Shown: positions 8,466 to 19,121, numbered from the stretch's first letter. The stretch: DNA of 47,000 nucleotides from Comamonadaceae bacterium (GCA_013297925.1 JAAFJC010000021.1:1-47000); one strand, 5' to 3'. The notes: generated by a model not told the origin, from the letters alone. Numbers and translations are program-made.

Positions 8466-9857
8466 CTAATCGTGCAGTTCCAGAAGGGTGACGCGGCCTT
8501 GCGCGGCTGGCCAGGCGCGGCCGACGAGCTTTTGGCCGTTGAATTCAGCACTGATGCTGCGTGCTTGGAAGCTTGAGGCTTTGATTTTGGAGGCGGCCAG
8601 ACCTGCGCCTACGCCTTTGCTGATGCCGGGTGGGGGCGTGATGCCGTCGAAATTCAAAGTATCGCGATCTGCGTCGAAGTAGCCACGTGGGCGGGTGAAA
8701 TTGGCGATGCTGCCGGCATCTTTGTCTGCGTCAGCGATGCGCTCGGCGCGCAAATGCAAGACGTTGCTGGAGCGCGGGAAAGCGCTGCGGTACATGTGGA
8801 GCGTGGCGTAGCCTGGGGCGGAGATGACGAATTCGTAGCTGGCGCCAGGCTTGGCGCTGAAAGGCCCCCATTGACCGTCAGCGGCTGTCATTCTGCGGTG
8901 CACGGCTTGGCCGGCGCGCTCGCCTGTGGCTGTGGTTTCAAAGATTTCTACCGTAGCGGCATTCACCGGCAGGTTGTTCACAAAGCCGCCGCTGGCTGGG
9001 TTGTTACTGTCCAGCCCCAAGCCTGTCACTCGACCATTGAGCATGATGCTTTGCTCAGGGATAAAGCCACTCGTTGCGGGCATCTGGCCGGTGATGAAGC
9101 GATAAGCAGCAACGAATGCAGCAGGGCCATAAGAGGTCTCGCGATGATCAATGCGTGGGATCACCACATTGCTTGCACCTTTGAGTTCGGGGCCGGCAGC
9201 GGTCACAAATGTTGGCGTGCCGCGCATGCCGATCCACAGGCCATCGGGGTTGGCGAATTTGTCGTTGTTGTCCGAGCGGATTGTCATCCATTTCACGGGG
9301 CCGGTCACTTCATCGCCCGCAGCGTTTTTCGGTGCGTTAAGTGATTTGAGGAACGGGCCTGTGCCGGAGAATTCATTGCCTTCACGGAAGCCTGGGATCG
9401 CCCACACGCCGTGATTGGGCGTGCCGCCCAAAATCGCATGGCTCACTTTTGCTGCGCCGCCGCCGTTTTGAATGTAATTGCGCACAACATTGCCGCCGCG
9501 TGAATTGGCCATCAATACGACTTGCTTCGCGCCTGTAGCGGCGAGCACTTTATCCACCTCGGCGCTCAAGTAAGCCATGTGTTCAGCGGTGGAGGTGCGC
9601 CCCGGCTGCGGCTTGCTGTCGTCATCTCTGGCTAATGGGTAAGGCACTTCAATCGCATGCAAACGATCACGCGGCCATCCGTTGGATTCAAAGCGCCACA
9701 GCGTCGTGAGCCACAGCGCGGCAGTGTCACCATTGCCGTGAACGAAGACGATGGGTGGTGTGTCGGCGCGATTTCCGCCTAGATTTGCACAGGCGGCAAG
9801 CGTCAGAGCCGCAACTACGGCCGCTCCTTGAAATAGATAGCGGCGCAGCAGTTTCAT
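8466..9857 (-). CDS. alpha/beta-hydrolase lipoprotein (secreted esterase/lipase-like)
   Basis: 463 residues from the ATG at 9857; an upstream in-frame extension lacks signal-peptide logic. The N-terminus KLLRRYLFQGAAVVAALTLAAC is a lipoprotein signal with lipidated Cys23. The hydrolase core shows VFVHGNGDTAALW (oxyanion region) and a nucleophile elbow ANSRGG with Ser119, lacking the first glycine of GxSxG. The C-terminal ~170 residues look like a beta-sandwich (carboxypeptidase-regulatory-like: VEIFETTATGERAG, SYEFVISAPGYATLHMYRS). It is probably an envelope or secreted esterase acting on hydrophobic esters; substrate unknown. It lies just downstream of the acyl-CoA dehydrogenase pair in the same direction. 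Confidence 0.75.
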   Translation of the reverse strand: MKLLRRYLFQGAAVVAALTLAACANLGGNRADTPPIVFVHGNGDTAALWLTTLWRFESNGWPRDRLHAIEVPYPLARDDDSKPQPGRTSTAEHMAYLSAEVDKVLAATGAKQVVLMANSRGGNVVRNYIQNGGGAAKVSHAILGGTPNHGVWAIPGFREGNEFSGTGPFLKSLNAPKNAAGDEVTGPVKWMTIRSDNNDKFANPDGLWIGMRGTPTFVTAAGPELKGASNVVIPRIDHRETSYGPAAFVAAYRFITGQMPATSGFIPEQSIMLNGRVTGLGLDSNNPASGGFVNNLPVNAATVEIFETTATGERAGQAVHRRMTAADGQWGPFSAKPGASYEFVISAPGYATLHMYRSAFPRSSNVLHLRAERIADADKDAGSIANFTRPRGYFDADRDTLNFDGITPPPGISKGVGAGLAASKIKASSFQARSISAEFNGQKLVGRAWPAAQGRVTLLELHD

Positions 9858-9876
9858 GATCGTCTTCTTTCTTAAT

Positions 9877-10992
9877 TTAAGCAAACACACCCGCCGTGTC
9901 TTGCATCCGCTTGGATACCTCGCCCAAGTGATGCATCGTGTCACCGAAGTTCATCTCCAGCTGCGTGAGCGATTTGAAGTAATGGCTCACGATGTATTCA
10001 TCCGTCACGCCGATGCCGCCATGCAGCTGCACGGCCTGCTGGCCAACGAAGCGCATGCTCTGACCAAGCTGTACCTTGGCTTGTGCAGCGGCGCGGCTGC
10101 GCTCGGGCGCCGGGCTACCCAGCTTCATGTTACAAAAATAGCTCATCGAACGCGCCAATTCGAGCTGCATCTTCACATCGGCAATGCGGTGGCGAAGGGC
10201 TTGGAAGCTAGAAAGCGTTTGGCCGAATTGCTTGCGGGTATTCATGTAATCCGCAGTGACGGCGATGGTTTTGTCCATCACACCCACGGCATAGGCGCAG
10301 GTGTTGGCAATGCCGCAATCGGTGGCGAGTTGTAATGCTGCTGCACCATCGAGCGTGATGAGATGAGCAGGAGCGTTAACGAGCGTCACGTCTGCTGCAC
10401 GCGAGCCATCTTGGCAGCCATAGCCATGCGTGCTCACGCCAGGCGCTGTGCGCTCAACCAGGAAGAGCGCCAAAGAGCCATCGAGCATGGCAGGCACGAT
10501 GAAGGCATTGGCATGATCGCCTACAGATACTACGTTTTTAGTAGCACTCAGCGCATACTCTTTGCCGGCAACTGAGGCTTTTGCCTCACATTTATCGATG
10601 GAATACCGTGCTTTGCGCTCCTGCGCGGCGAGCATCACGATTTTCTCGCCAGAGGCAATGCCGGGCAACCACGCTTGCTTGAGCGCTTCCGGCGCATAGG
10701 CCTGAATCAACACGCTGCACAGCAAACTTTGAGATAGTGGCTCCAGCGCGATCCCGCGCCCCAGCTCCTCCATCACGATCATGCTCTCCACTGAGCCCAT
10801 GCCAATGCCGCCGTAGCTGTCGTCAATACACAGTCCCGTCAAGCCAAGCTCGGCCAGCGAGGCATAAGCCACACGATCAAAGCCGCCTTGGGCAACGATG
10901 CTGCGGCGATGGTCGAAGGTGTACACCTTGTCAATAAACCGGCGAACCGCATCGCGCAGTGATTCGTGATCTTCAGTAAATTCAAAATCCAT
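9877..10992 (-). CDS. acyl-CoA dehydrogenase, small-subunit type (PimD-like)
   Basis: 371-residue flavoprotein of the acyl-CoA dehydrogenase fold. The N-terminal helical domain has FTEDHESLRDAVRRFIDK and YGGIGMGSVE, then a beta domain, then the C-terminal helical bundle with RKQFGQTLSSFQALRHRIAD and QLHGGIGVTDEY. It pairs with the larger dehydrogenase upstream, as in pimeloyl-CoA dehydrogenase (pimC/pimD) heteromers. A copy of the palindromic element encodes about residues 142-154 in the beta domain. An intercistronic inverted repeat separates it from its partner. The substrate is not determinable. Confidence 0.85.
   Translation of the reverse strand: MDFEFTEDHESLRDAVRRFIDKVYTFDHRRSIVAQGGFDRVAYASLAELGLTGLCIDDSYGGIGMGSVESMIVMEELGRGIALEPLSQSLLCSVLIQAYAPEALKQAWLPGIASGEKIVMLAAQERKARYSIDKCEAKASVAGKEYALSATKNVVSVGDHANAFIVPAMLDGSLALFLVERTAPGVSTHGYGCQDGSRAADVTLVNAPAHLITLDGAAALQLATDCGIANTCAYAVGVMDKTIAVTADYMNTRKQFGQTLSSFQALRHRIADVKMQLELARSMSYFCNMKLGSPAPERSRAAAQAKVQLGQSMRFVGQQAVQLHGGIGVTDEYIVSHYFKSLTQLEMNFGDTMHHLGEVSKRMQDTAGVFA
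10529..10569 (+). repeat. palindromic element copy I, inside acyl-CoA dehydrogenase gene
   Basis: ACTACGTTTTTAGTAGC, then ACTCAGCGCATACTC, then TTTGCCGGC, antisense to the gene. It encodes AGKEYALSATKNVV without a stop. It is a weaker match than the intergenic copies, and the protein has no evident length change here. Confidence 0.4.
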
Positions 10993-11028
10993 GATGTGCT
11001 CTTTTGATAAGCCTAAAAAAGAAAGACA

Positions 11029-11180
11029 AATACCGGACGCAGAGGACGCAAAGGTTACGCAAAAGACGCAAAAAAGACAAAAGAGAATTCAAAAAGAAAA
11101 GATGAGAGTATTGGCATTTTTCTTTTTGGTATTTCTTCTGCGTAACTTTTGCGTCCTCTGCGTCCGGCTGTTGGTATTAA
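11029..11180 (-). repeat. intercistronic GACGCA-type inverted repeat (R1)
   Basis: The left arm starts AATACCGGACGCAGAGG and continues GACGCAAAGGTTACGCA; the right arm ends TTTTGCGTCCTCTGCGTCCGG followed by CTGTTGGTATT. The arms are imperfect tandems of ~9-bp GACGCAnAG units, and the middle is AT-rich. It fills the gap between the two acyl-CoA dehydrogenase genes: 4 bp from the upstream stop and 36 bp from the downstream ATG. Confidence 0.8.
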
Positions 11181-11184
11181 AAAT

Positions 11185-12366
11185 CTATCCAAGTACTACT
11201 TGAGAAACGATGTTTCTTTGCACCTCGTTCGATCCACCATAGATCGTCGTCTTGCGCATGTTGAAATACGTGCCTGCCAGCGGAGCACAATGAACAGCCG
11301 AGCCGGGGTAGTCGCCCTGCCAGCCGGCTTCCATGGCTTCGTCAATCAGCGGCACGGCATAGGGGCCAGCGGCGAGCATCATCAGCTCAGCGTAGCGCTG
11401 CTGAATTTCGCTGCCGCGAATTTTGAGGAGGCCGGCGATGTCGAGGGATTGCTTGCCAGACTTCTCAGCCGAGAGCACGCGCAGCACCATCATCTCCAGC
11501 GCCACCACGTCTACTTCTAACTTAGCGATTTCATCGCGGAAACGGATGTCGTCGTACACGCCTTCTTGCTTGGCGATACGCTTCAAGCGCTCCAATTCAC
11601 GCTTGGCGCGGTTCACATCGGCGATATTGGTGCGCTCGTGGGCGAGCAGGTATTTTGCGTACGTCCAGCCCTTGTTTTCTTCGCCCACCAAATTCTCAGC
11701 AGGCACTTTCACGTTATCAAACCACACTTCATTGACTTCGCATTCGCCATCGAGCAGCTTGATCGGGCGCACGCTCACGCCGGGAGATTTCATATCAATC
11801 AGCAAGAAGGAAATGCCAGTTTGCGGCTTGCCATCCGAGCTGGTGCGCACGAGGCAGAAAATCCAATCGCCGTATTGGCCGAGCGTCGTCCAGGTTTTTT
11901 GACCGTTAATGATGTAATGGTCTCCGTTGCGTTCGGCCTTGCATTTGAGCGAGGCGAGATCTGAGCCCGAGCCCGGCTCACTGTAGCCTTGGCTCCACCA
12001 AACCTCGCCGCTGGCGATGCCGGGCAGATGGCGCTTTTGCTGCTCGGGCGAGCCAAAGGCCATGATCACGGGTGCCACCATCACCGGGCCAAACGGTACG
12101 ATGCGCGGCGCGCCGGCCAAGGCACATTCTTCTTCAAACAAATGCTTTTGCACCGCATTCCAGCCGGGGCCGCCAAATTCAGCCACCCAGCCATAGCCGA
12201 GCCAGCCTTTTTTGCCGAGGATTTTTGCCCAGGCCTGCTGATCGTCGCGCGTCAAGCGCAGAGCGTTATGAACTTTGTGGGAAATCTTCTCGGGCAAATT
12301 CGCGCGCACCCAAGTGCGGATGTCGGTACGAAATTGCTCTTCTTCGGGGGTGAATGCCAAATCCAT
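11185..12366 (-). CDS. acyl-CoA dehydrogenase, large-subunit type (PimC-like)
   Basis: 393 residues from the ATG at 12366, with GGAG 6 nt upstream; the open frame runs 11 codons further but without support. Acyl-CoA dehydrogenase signatures are GYGWVAEFGGPGW, SQGYSEPGSGSDLASLKCKAE, GQKTWTTLGQYGDW and a C-terminal YGGSNEVQRNIVSQVVLG. It resembles the large subunit of pimeloyl-CoA dehydrogenase, and the small-subunit-like gene follows. The pair probably oxidises a dicarboxylic or other medium-chain acyl-CoA, but this is family inference. Confidence 0.87.
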   Translation of the reverse strand: MDLAFTPEEEQFRTDIRTWVRANLPEKISHKVHNALRLTRDDQQAWAKILGKKGWLGYGWVAEFGGPGWNAVQKHLFEEECALAGAPRIVPFGPVMVAPVIMAFGSPEQQKRHLPGIASGEVWWSQGYSEPGSGSDLASLKCKAERNGDHYIINGQKTWTTLGQYGDWIFCLVRTSSDGKPQTGISFLLIDMKSPGVSVRPIKLLDGECEVNEVWFDNVKVPAENLVGEENKGWTYAKYLLAHERTNIADVNRAKRELERLKRIAKQEGVYDDIRFRDEIAKLEVDVVALEMMVLRVLSAEKSGKQSLDIAGLLKIRGSEIQQRYAELMMLAAGPYAVPLIDEAMEAGWQGDYPGSAVHCAPLAGTYFNMRKTTIYGGSNEVQRNIVSQVVLG

Positions 12367-12429
12367 GAGGTGCTCCAAATACAACCCGCTTTTTAGCACG
12401 TTCGTGCGGATTAGGCTGTCACCAACTAC

Positions 12430-13119
12430 TCAGATCGGCATAGAGGGCTCTGAAGGCATTTCAATGCCTAGCTGCTCGCACACATGGCGCAGCGTGGTCT
12501 GCAACTGCGCATTCGATGCTTTGAGCAGCGCCACATCATTTTCTAGCTTCGTGAGTCGCCCCAAGCTGTCATCCGTGGGCACGAAGGAGTTGGCCGACGC
12601 CGACAAAGCGGTGATATCCACCTCGCCGCAGAGCAAATGCGCCCAGCGATGCTCGCGTGAGCCGGGCATTTTGGGAAGTTTGACCACGCTTTGCAGGCCG
12701 CCGTCTTCGCCGCGTTTGTGCAGTGCTTCAAGCAAGGCCTCCACTGCCGCACTATCTGCGAACTTCGTCCACCGATCGCCATTGGTGCGCAGCTCAGCGG
12801 GGGTTTGCGGGCCGCGCAGCATGAGCAGGCCCAAAATCGCGCCTTCATCGTCGCTCACACTGAGTGCGCGATAGACGTTGTGTTCATAGCGCGGCACGCG
12901 GCTGGAGCTGGCTTCAAACACCAAGCTGCGGGCTTTGAGCGCGTCTAATGCAGCTCGCGCATCGTCGTCTGAGACTTCCATGATCGGATCACGGCTGGTT
13001 TTTTGATTGCAGCCGAGCACGAGAGCATTGAGCGACAGCGGGTAGCTATCGGGCACGGTGCGGGCTTTTTCCATGAGCGTGGCGAGCACGCGTGCTTCCA
13101 TGGGTGTAAGGGTCTTCAT
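12430..13119 (-). CDS. yceH: YceH family protein (DUF480)
   Basis: 229 residues. The family's opening LTPMEARVLATLMEKARTVP and SLNALVLGCNQKTSRDP, with VYRALSVSDDEGAILGLLMLRGPQTPAELR, are diagnostic. The fold is two winged-helix domains with a C-terminal coiled region, here about residues 190-220. The molecular function is unsettled. It is divergent from purN, with 21 bp between the start codons, so the two promoters must overlap. Confidence 0.9.
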   Translation of the reverse strand: MKTLTPMEARVLATLMEKARTVPDSYPLSLNALVLGCNQKTSRDPIMEVSDDDARAALDALKARSLVFEASSSRVPRYEHNVYRALSVSDDEGAILGLLMLRGPQTPAELRTNGDRWTKFADSAAVEALLEALHKRGEDGGLQSVVKLPKMPGSREHRWAHLLCGEVDITALSASANSFVPTDDSLGRLTKLENDVALLKASNAQLQTTLRHVCEQLGIEMPSEPSMPI

Positions 13120-13140
13120 GCGAACAAGGATAATTCAAGA

Positions 13141-15307
<2,167 letters not shown>

Positions 15308-15365
15308 AACCATGTGGTATCCATAAAAACCATGCGGTATTTATTTGAATTAATTAGTATAGAAT
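15308..15365 (+). promoter_or_regulatory. candidate promoter with tandem ACC-n4-GGT dyads (fasciclin gene)
   Basis: AACCATGTGGTAT (15308-15320) and AACCATGCGGTAT (15328-15340) are direct repeats exactly 20 bp apart, each containing an ACC-n4-GGT dyad. A TATAGAAT at 15358-15365 could be the -10, which would put the downstream repeat across a weak -35 (GTATTT). This suggests an activator bound on one helix face. Confidence 0.45.
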
Positions 15366-15368
15366 TCA

Positions 15369-15401
15369 GACATGCAGGCATACACACTTTGACTGCATGT
15401 C
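15369..15401 (+). promoter_or_regulatory. stem-loop in fasciclin gene leader
   Basis: GACATGCAG and CTGCATGTC are perfect complements 15 nt apart, just downstream of the candidate -10. This could be a 5'-UTR hairpin or an operator. Confidence 0.4.
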
Positions 15402-15455
15402 TAGCTGACAGTCATTTCTCATCCAACCCCGCTTCAACATTTGAAAGGAAGCACC

Positions 15456-15911
15456 ATGAAAAAATCCCTAATTACCCTCGCTTTGGGTCTAGGTCTCTCC
15501 ATCAGCGCTATGGCGCAAGACATAGTGGACGTCGCCGTCAAGGCCGGCAACTTCAAGACGCTCGTGGCTGCAGTGCAAGCCGCTGGATTGGTCGACACAC
15601 TGAAAGGCCCTGGCCCATTCACCGTGTTTGCGCCAACCGATGAAGCCTTTGCCAAAATCCCCAAAGCGACATTGGACGGTTTGCTGAAAGACAAAGCAGC
15701 ACTGACCAAGATCCTCACCTATCACGTTGTCTCTGGCAAAGTGATGGCCAAAGATGTGAAAGCTGGCGCAGTCAAGACCGTTCAAGGCCAAGACATCACG
15801 CTTGCCACCACAGGCGGCGTGACCGTGAATGGCGCGAAAGTTGTGGCTGCTGACGTGGGTGCTAGCAATGGCGTGATCCACGCGATTGACACCGTGATCA
15901 TGCCTAAGTAA
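15456..15911 (+). CDS. secreted fasciclin-domain (FAS1) protein
   Basis: 151 residues with a Sec signal peptide ([20 protein letters not shown], cleavage after AMA) and one FAS1 domain. The H1 box [17 protein letters not shown] and the H2 region [14 protein letters not shown] are both clear, with YHVVSGK between them. It is exported to the periplasm or outside, and FAS1 domains mediate adhesion or matrix interactions. ATG at 15456 has AAGGAAG 5 nt upstream. It is monocistronic: its own promoter region precedes it and a terminator follows. Confidence 0.9.
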   Translation: MKKSLITLALGLGLSISAMAQDIVDVAVKAGNFKTLVAAVQAAGLVDTLKGPGPFTVFAPTDEAFAKIPKATLDGLLKDKAALTKILTYHVVSGKVMAKDVKAGAVKTVQGQDITLATTGGVTVNGAKVVAADVGASNGVIHAIDTVIMPK

Positions 15912-15930
15912 TTGGCGGTATCGCTGTACT

Positions 15931-15966
15931 AGCTGTCCGCTTGAAAGAGCGGGCAGCTTTTTTATT
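15931..15966 (+). terminator. Rho-independent terminator of the fasciclin gene
   Basis: AGCTGTCCGCTT-gaaa-GAGCGGGCAGCT forms a strong stem followed by TTTTTTATTT. It overlaps the last codons of the converging LysR gene. Confidence 0.85.
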
Positions 15967-16876
15967 TCAAAAGCTTTTTGGCGCTGCTTTGAATAGCATG
16001 CGTCAGGTTATCCAGCACCTCAGATTCCAAATTCCAGCAGTGCCAATACAGCTGCACAGGGAGGGAAAAATCAGGGAGTAGATGCACGAGCTCTCCCGAG
16101 TCAATAGCTTGCTGCACCAGCATTTGCGGCAGCACACTCACGCCCCAACCATCGCGCACAGCGCGCAACTGAGCCAACGAACTCGGCACAAAGAGCTGAT
16201 GCAAACCCACACGCTTCAAGCCAAAGGCCTTGGCGATGAATTCGGTTTGCATATCGTCTTTGCGATTGAAGGCAATGAACGGAACGTTCCTAAAATGATG
16301 TGCTGTGAGGCCTTTTTTAAGATCAATACCTTGACTGGCCGGCAAAGAATCTGCGCAAACTGCTATGTAATTCATAGCGCCTAGCGGCACGACTTTGCAG
16401 CCTCTGAGCGCAGCTTTCAGTGTTGTGACGCAACCCAGCACCTGCCCGCCGCGCAGCCATTCTTGTGTGAAATCCTGATCATCCGTGATGATCTCCAGCG
16501 GCAAGCCCTCGCGCACCAGATCGCCTAGAGCGTCCAGCGCCCAAGTGGCGATGCTGTCAGCATTGATGGCAATGGCCACACGCTCCTCCTCCCGTGTGCC
16601 GCTGCCTGAAGGCGCAAGCTCTTTCATATCGCGCTCCAGATCAGCGCGAAGCAGGCGCATTTGCTTGGTGTGTTTGAGCAGGAGTTGGCCGGCTGCAGTG
16701 GCCTTGAGCGGCCGGCTGCGCACGATCAACACAGTGCCCACCTGCGCCTCCAGTGAGCGCAAGCGCTGCGAAACCGCCGATTGCGTGATCGACAAACGCA
16801 CAGCCGCCCTCTCAAAACCGCCTTCTTCAACAATGGCGGCCAAGCATTCCAAGGCATCAGGATCGAAGGTGCTCAT
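15962..16876 (-). CDS. LysR-family regulator, ArgP (IciA)-like
   Basis: 304 residues. The N-terminal winged helix-turn-helix (LECLAAIVEEGGFERAAVRL, ITQSAVSQRLRSLE) and the ArgP-type effector domain (ITDDQDFTQEWLRGGQVLGC, GCKVVPLGAMNYIAV, GWGVSVLPQMLV) are clear. ArgP proteins control lysine/arginine export, but this copy is divergent from dadA, so a D-amino-acid signal is possible (inference). About residues 167-179 are encoded by a palindromic element copy. The 3' end overlaps the fasciclin terminator. Confidence 0.85.
   Translation of the reverse strand: MSTFDPDALECLAAIVEEGGFERAAVRLSITQSAVSQRLRSLEAQVGTVLIVRSRPLKATAAGQLLLKHTKQMRLLRADLERDMKELAPSGSGTREEERVAIAINADSIATWALDALGDLVREGLPLEIITDDQDFTQEWLRGGQVLGCVTTLKAALRGCKVVPLGAMNYIAVCADSLPASQGIDLKKGLTAHHFRNVPFIAFNRKDDMQTEFIAKAFGLKRVGLHQLFVPSSLAQLRAVRDGWGVSVLPQMLVQQAIDSGELVHLLPDFSLPVQLYWHCWNLESEVLDNLTHAIQSSAKKLLK
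16338..16379 (-). repeat. palindromic element copy K, inside the LysR gene
   Basis: Gene-strand reading: CGCTATGAATTACATAGC, then AGTTTGCGCAGATTC, then TTTGCCGGC. It is in the common coding frame, encoding AMNYIAVCADSLPA. Confidence 0.55.
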
Positions 16877-16891
16877 TATTAGCGCATCTAA

Positions 16892-16930
16892 TGTTAATTC
16901 GAAGAGTTTAATTTTACTGTTAATCGAAGA
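16892..16930. promoter_or_regulatory. direct repeats in the argP-like/dadA divergent promoter
   Basis: TGTTAATTCGAAGA (16892-16905) and TGTTAATCGAAGA (16918-16930) lie in the 76-bp divergent spacer about 26 bp apart. They are plausible regulator sites serving both genes. Confidence 0.4.
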
Positions 16931-16952
16931 TGAATTCAGGCATCATTTAAGT

Positions 16953-18254
16953 ATGAAAGTTATTGTTCTAGGCGCAGGAATCATCGGGGTCAGCACGGCC
17001 TGGCATTTGTTGCAAAACGGCCATGAGGTCACGCTCGTGGATCGGCAGGCTGAGGCAGCCAGCGAGACGAGCTTTGCCAATGCCGCGCAAATCTCTGTGA
17101 GCTACTGCGAGCCATGGGCCAACAAAGATGCGCCGCTCAAAGCACTCAAATGGATGTTTTCCGACGAAGCTCCCCTCTTGTTTCGCCCGCAGTTTCCGCT
17201 GGGCAAGGGCTGGCATCAGTACCGCTGGGGCTTGGAGTTTCTGGCCAATTGCAACGATAGTGCTTTTGAGCGCAACGTGGCACAAATTGTGGCGCTGGGG
17301 CGCTACAGCCATGCCGCTTTGAAGGATGTGGTGGCGCAAACTGGCATCGAATACAAGCGTTTGCAGAAAGGCATTGCGCATATCTTCACCGATGAGCGAG
17401 CTTTTGATGCCGCTGGTGAGGCTGCGGAGCTGATGCGTCGTCATGGCGTGGATCGCGAGCTTGTCAGCACCAATGAGCTGCTGCGCATTGAGCCTGCGTT
17501 TCAAAGCTTCGCATCGCGCATCGTAGGCGGCACATACACCCCGAGCGATGAATCGGGCGATGCGCGTGAATTCACGCGTCAGCTGGCTGCACGCTGCGAG
17601 CAATTGGGTGCAGAATTGTTGTTCAACCACGATATCACTGAGCTTTGCAAGATGGGCAATGCTATCGAATCAGTAGCTGTTCGCGCACGATCTACGGGCT
17701 TAGAACGCCGAATTCATGCAGACGCTGTCGTGGTGGCTTGCGGCAGTTACTCGGCTCCCTTGCTGCGAAGCGTGGGCGTTAATCTCCCGGTGTATCCCGG
17801 CAAAGGCTATAGCGTCACGCTGCCGCTTCTGAGGCCTGATCTTGCACCACAAGTCTCCACCATTGATGACGAAAAGAAAATCGCCATGACGCGCTTGGGC
17901 AATCATCTGCGTGTAGCTGGCACGATTGAAGTGGGCGGCTACGATTTGAGCTTGGATTCTCCACTGGCGCAAAAGCGCTGCGAAATGCTTTTGAAGCGCA
18001 TCGAAGCGATTCTCCCCGGCGTGGCCGATACGCGCACCCCCGCGCAAGGCGGCAACCCGCAGTATTGGTGTGGCCTGCGCCCTGCCACGCCCACCAATAT
18101 TCCCTTCATCGGAAAAACCAAAGTCAATAAACTTTGGGTCAACACCGGCCACGGCACACTGGGCTGGACGCACGGCGCTGGCTCGGGCAAAGCCATGGCG
18201 GAGCTGATCTCTGGCCGCAAACCAGAGATGGCATTCAAGTGCTTGGGTGATTGA
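16953..18254 (+). CDS. dadA: D-amino acid dehydrogenase, FAD-dependent
   Basis: Membrane-associated flavoenzyme that deaminates D-amino acids to 2-oxo acids and passes electrons to quinone. 433 residues. The N-terminal FAD motif is VIVLGAGIIGVSTAWHLLQ; DadA-type blocks are ANAAQISVSYCEPWANKDAP, DESGDAREFTRQLA, ADAVVVACGSYSAPLLR, YPGKGYSVTLP and the C-terminal NTGHGTLGWTHGAGSGK. ATG at 16953 is the family start; an open frame extends far upstream through the antisense of the LysR gene and is spurious. A palindromic copy encodes about residues 237-249. The stop abuts the converging PhyH gene within TGATCA. Confidence 0.93.
   Translation: MKVIVLGAGIIGVSTAWHLLQNGHEVTLVDRQAEAASETSFANAAQISVSYCEPWANKDAPLKALKWMFSDEAPLLFRPQFPLGKGWHQYRWGLEFLANCNDSAFERNVAQIVALGRYSHAALKDVVAQTGIEYKRLQKGIAHIFTDERAFDAAGEAAELMRRHGVDRELVSTNELLRIEPAFQSFASRIVGGTYTPSDESGDAREFTRQLAARCEQLGAELLFNHDITELCKMGNAIESVAVRARSTGLERRIHADAVVVACGSYSAPLLRSVGVNLPVYPGKGYSVTLPLLRPDLAPQVSTIDDEKKIAMTRLGNHLRVAGTIEVGGYDLSLDSPLAQKRCEMLLKRIEAILPGVADTRTPAQGGNPQYWCGLRPATPTNIPFIGKTKVNKLWVNTGHGTLGWTHGAGSGKAMAELISGRKPEMAFKCLGD
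17661..17699 (+). repeat. palindromic element copy J, inside dadA
   Basis: GCTATCGAATCAGTAGC, then TGTTCGCGCACGATC, then TACGGGC. It is in the common coding frame, encoding AIESVAVRARSTG in a variable stretch of DadA. Confidence 0.5.
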
Positions 18255-19055
18255 TCAAATCAATCGCGGAAACAGCGGATCATCCATCTCTGCGCCATCG
18301 GCCAAGCGATCAGTCAAACCTTCAAATGGCGGTGAGGTGCGCCAAGGCCTTACAACATGCCTGGCATCATCCCCCAAATACCGCGCTGAGAACACCCTGC
18401 GGCGCGCGCCCTGCGGTGTACCTCTTGTCGCATGCAATGTGAGCATATGAAAGGCCACGCAATCACCGGGCTCCAGCTCCCAGGCCAGTTGCTTGAAATG
18501 CTCTGGTTGACCGTCTATATCTGGCAGCTCCGCCAAGCTGCCTTCAGGAAACCATTTGGCTTGGCGCTCGCGGAAAGTTCTCGGCATGTACCACGTGCCC
18601 CCGTGTGAACCTGCAATCAAGCGCAGCGTACTCTCCTCAGGCACAGGGTCAATAGGAATCCAAAAGCTCACAGTCTGGCGGCCGCTCACGTTGTAATACG
18701 GTTGATCTTGGTGCCAAGGTGTGATCGCGCGCGTACCACTTTCTTTCACCAGCAGATGATCGTGATACAGGCGCACGGTTTCGCTTTGCATCAGATCGCG
18801 GGCTATCCAAGGCAGCGCCGTTTCTTTCAAGATGTGCTCGTAATTTGCATTGCTCTGCCACGTGCAGAAATCTTCCACGAAGCGGCCAGGATCGTCTGAC
18901 TCGCTGGCGGTGATGGCCAAGGGACTCAGGTTGGCTAGGTTCTCTTCAATGCCCATTTCCAGCTGCACGAGCTGCATATTGGTCAGCACACCGCGCAGCA
19001 CGACAGCACCATCGCGCTTGAAAGCTGAGATCGTTTCTGGATCGAGTAAATTCAT
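18255..19055 (-). CDS. phytanoyl-CoA dioxygenase (PhyH) family protein
   Basis: Fe(II)/2-oxoglutarate-dependent oxygenase of about 266 residues. Metal ligands are visible: His115 and Asp117 in TPWHQDQPYYN and a distal His208 in LTLHATRG; a downstream arginine (RRRVFSARY) would bind 2-oxoglutarate. ATG at 19055 gives the typical LLDPETISAFKRDGAVVLRG start, though two more methionines lie upstream. Bacterial PhyH proteins hydroxylate very diverse small molecules, so the substrate is unknown. It is convergent with dadA, the stops sharing TGATCA. Confidence 0.85.
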   Translation of the reverse strand: MNLLDPETISAFKRDGAVVLRGVLTNMQLVQLEMGIEENLANLSPLAITASESDDPGRFVEDFCTWQSNANYEHILKETALPWIARDLMQSETVRLYHDHLLVKESGTRAITPWHQDQPYYNVSGRQTVSFWIPIDPVPEESTLRLIAGSHGGTWYMPRTFRERQAKWFPEGSLAELPDIDGQPEHFKQLAWELEPGDCVAFHMLTLHATRGTPQGARRRVFSARYLGDDARHVVRPWRTSPPFEGLTDRLADGAEMDDPLFPRLI

Positions 19056-19121
19056 GAGGCAAGCATAAAGCATCAATCACTTTGCCCATTTGCATGAATG
19101 GCCTGGAGCGAGGCTCAGCGC

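Noticed and set aside
11029-11180. Short periodic GACGCA repeats as a CRISPR array
   Set aside because: Units are ~9 bp with no unique spacers, the two halves are inverted, and the same block recurs in several intergenic gaps.
16485-18254. A 589-codon open frame covering dadA
   Set aside because: Its first 156 codons are antisense to the LysR gene and low in recognisable sequence; the DadA homology and FAD motif start at 16953.
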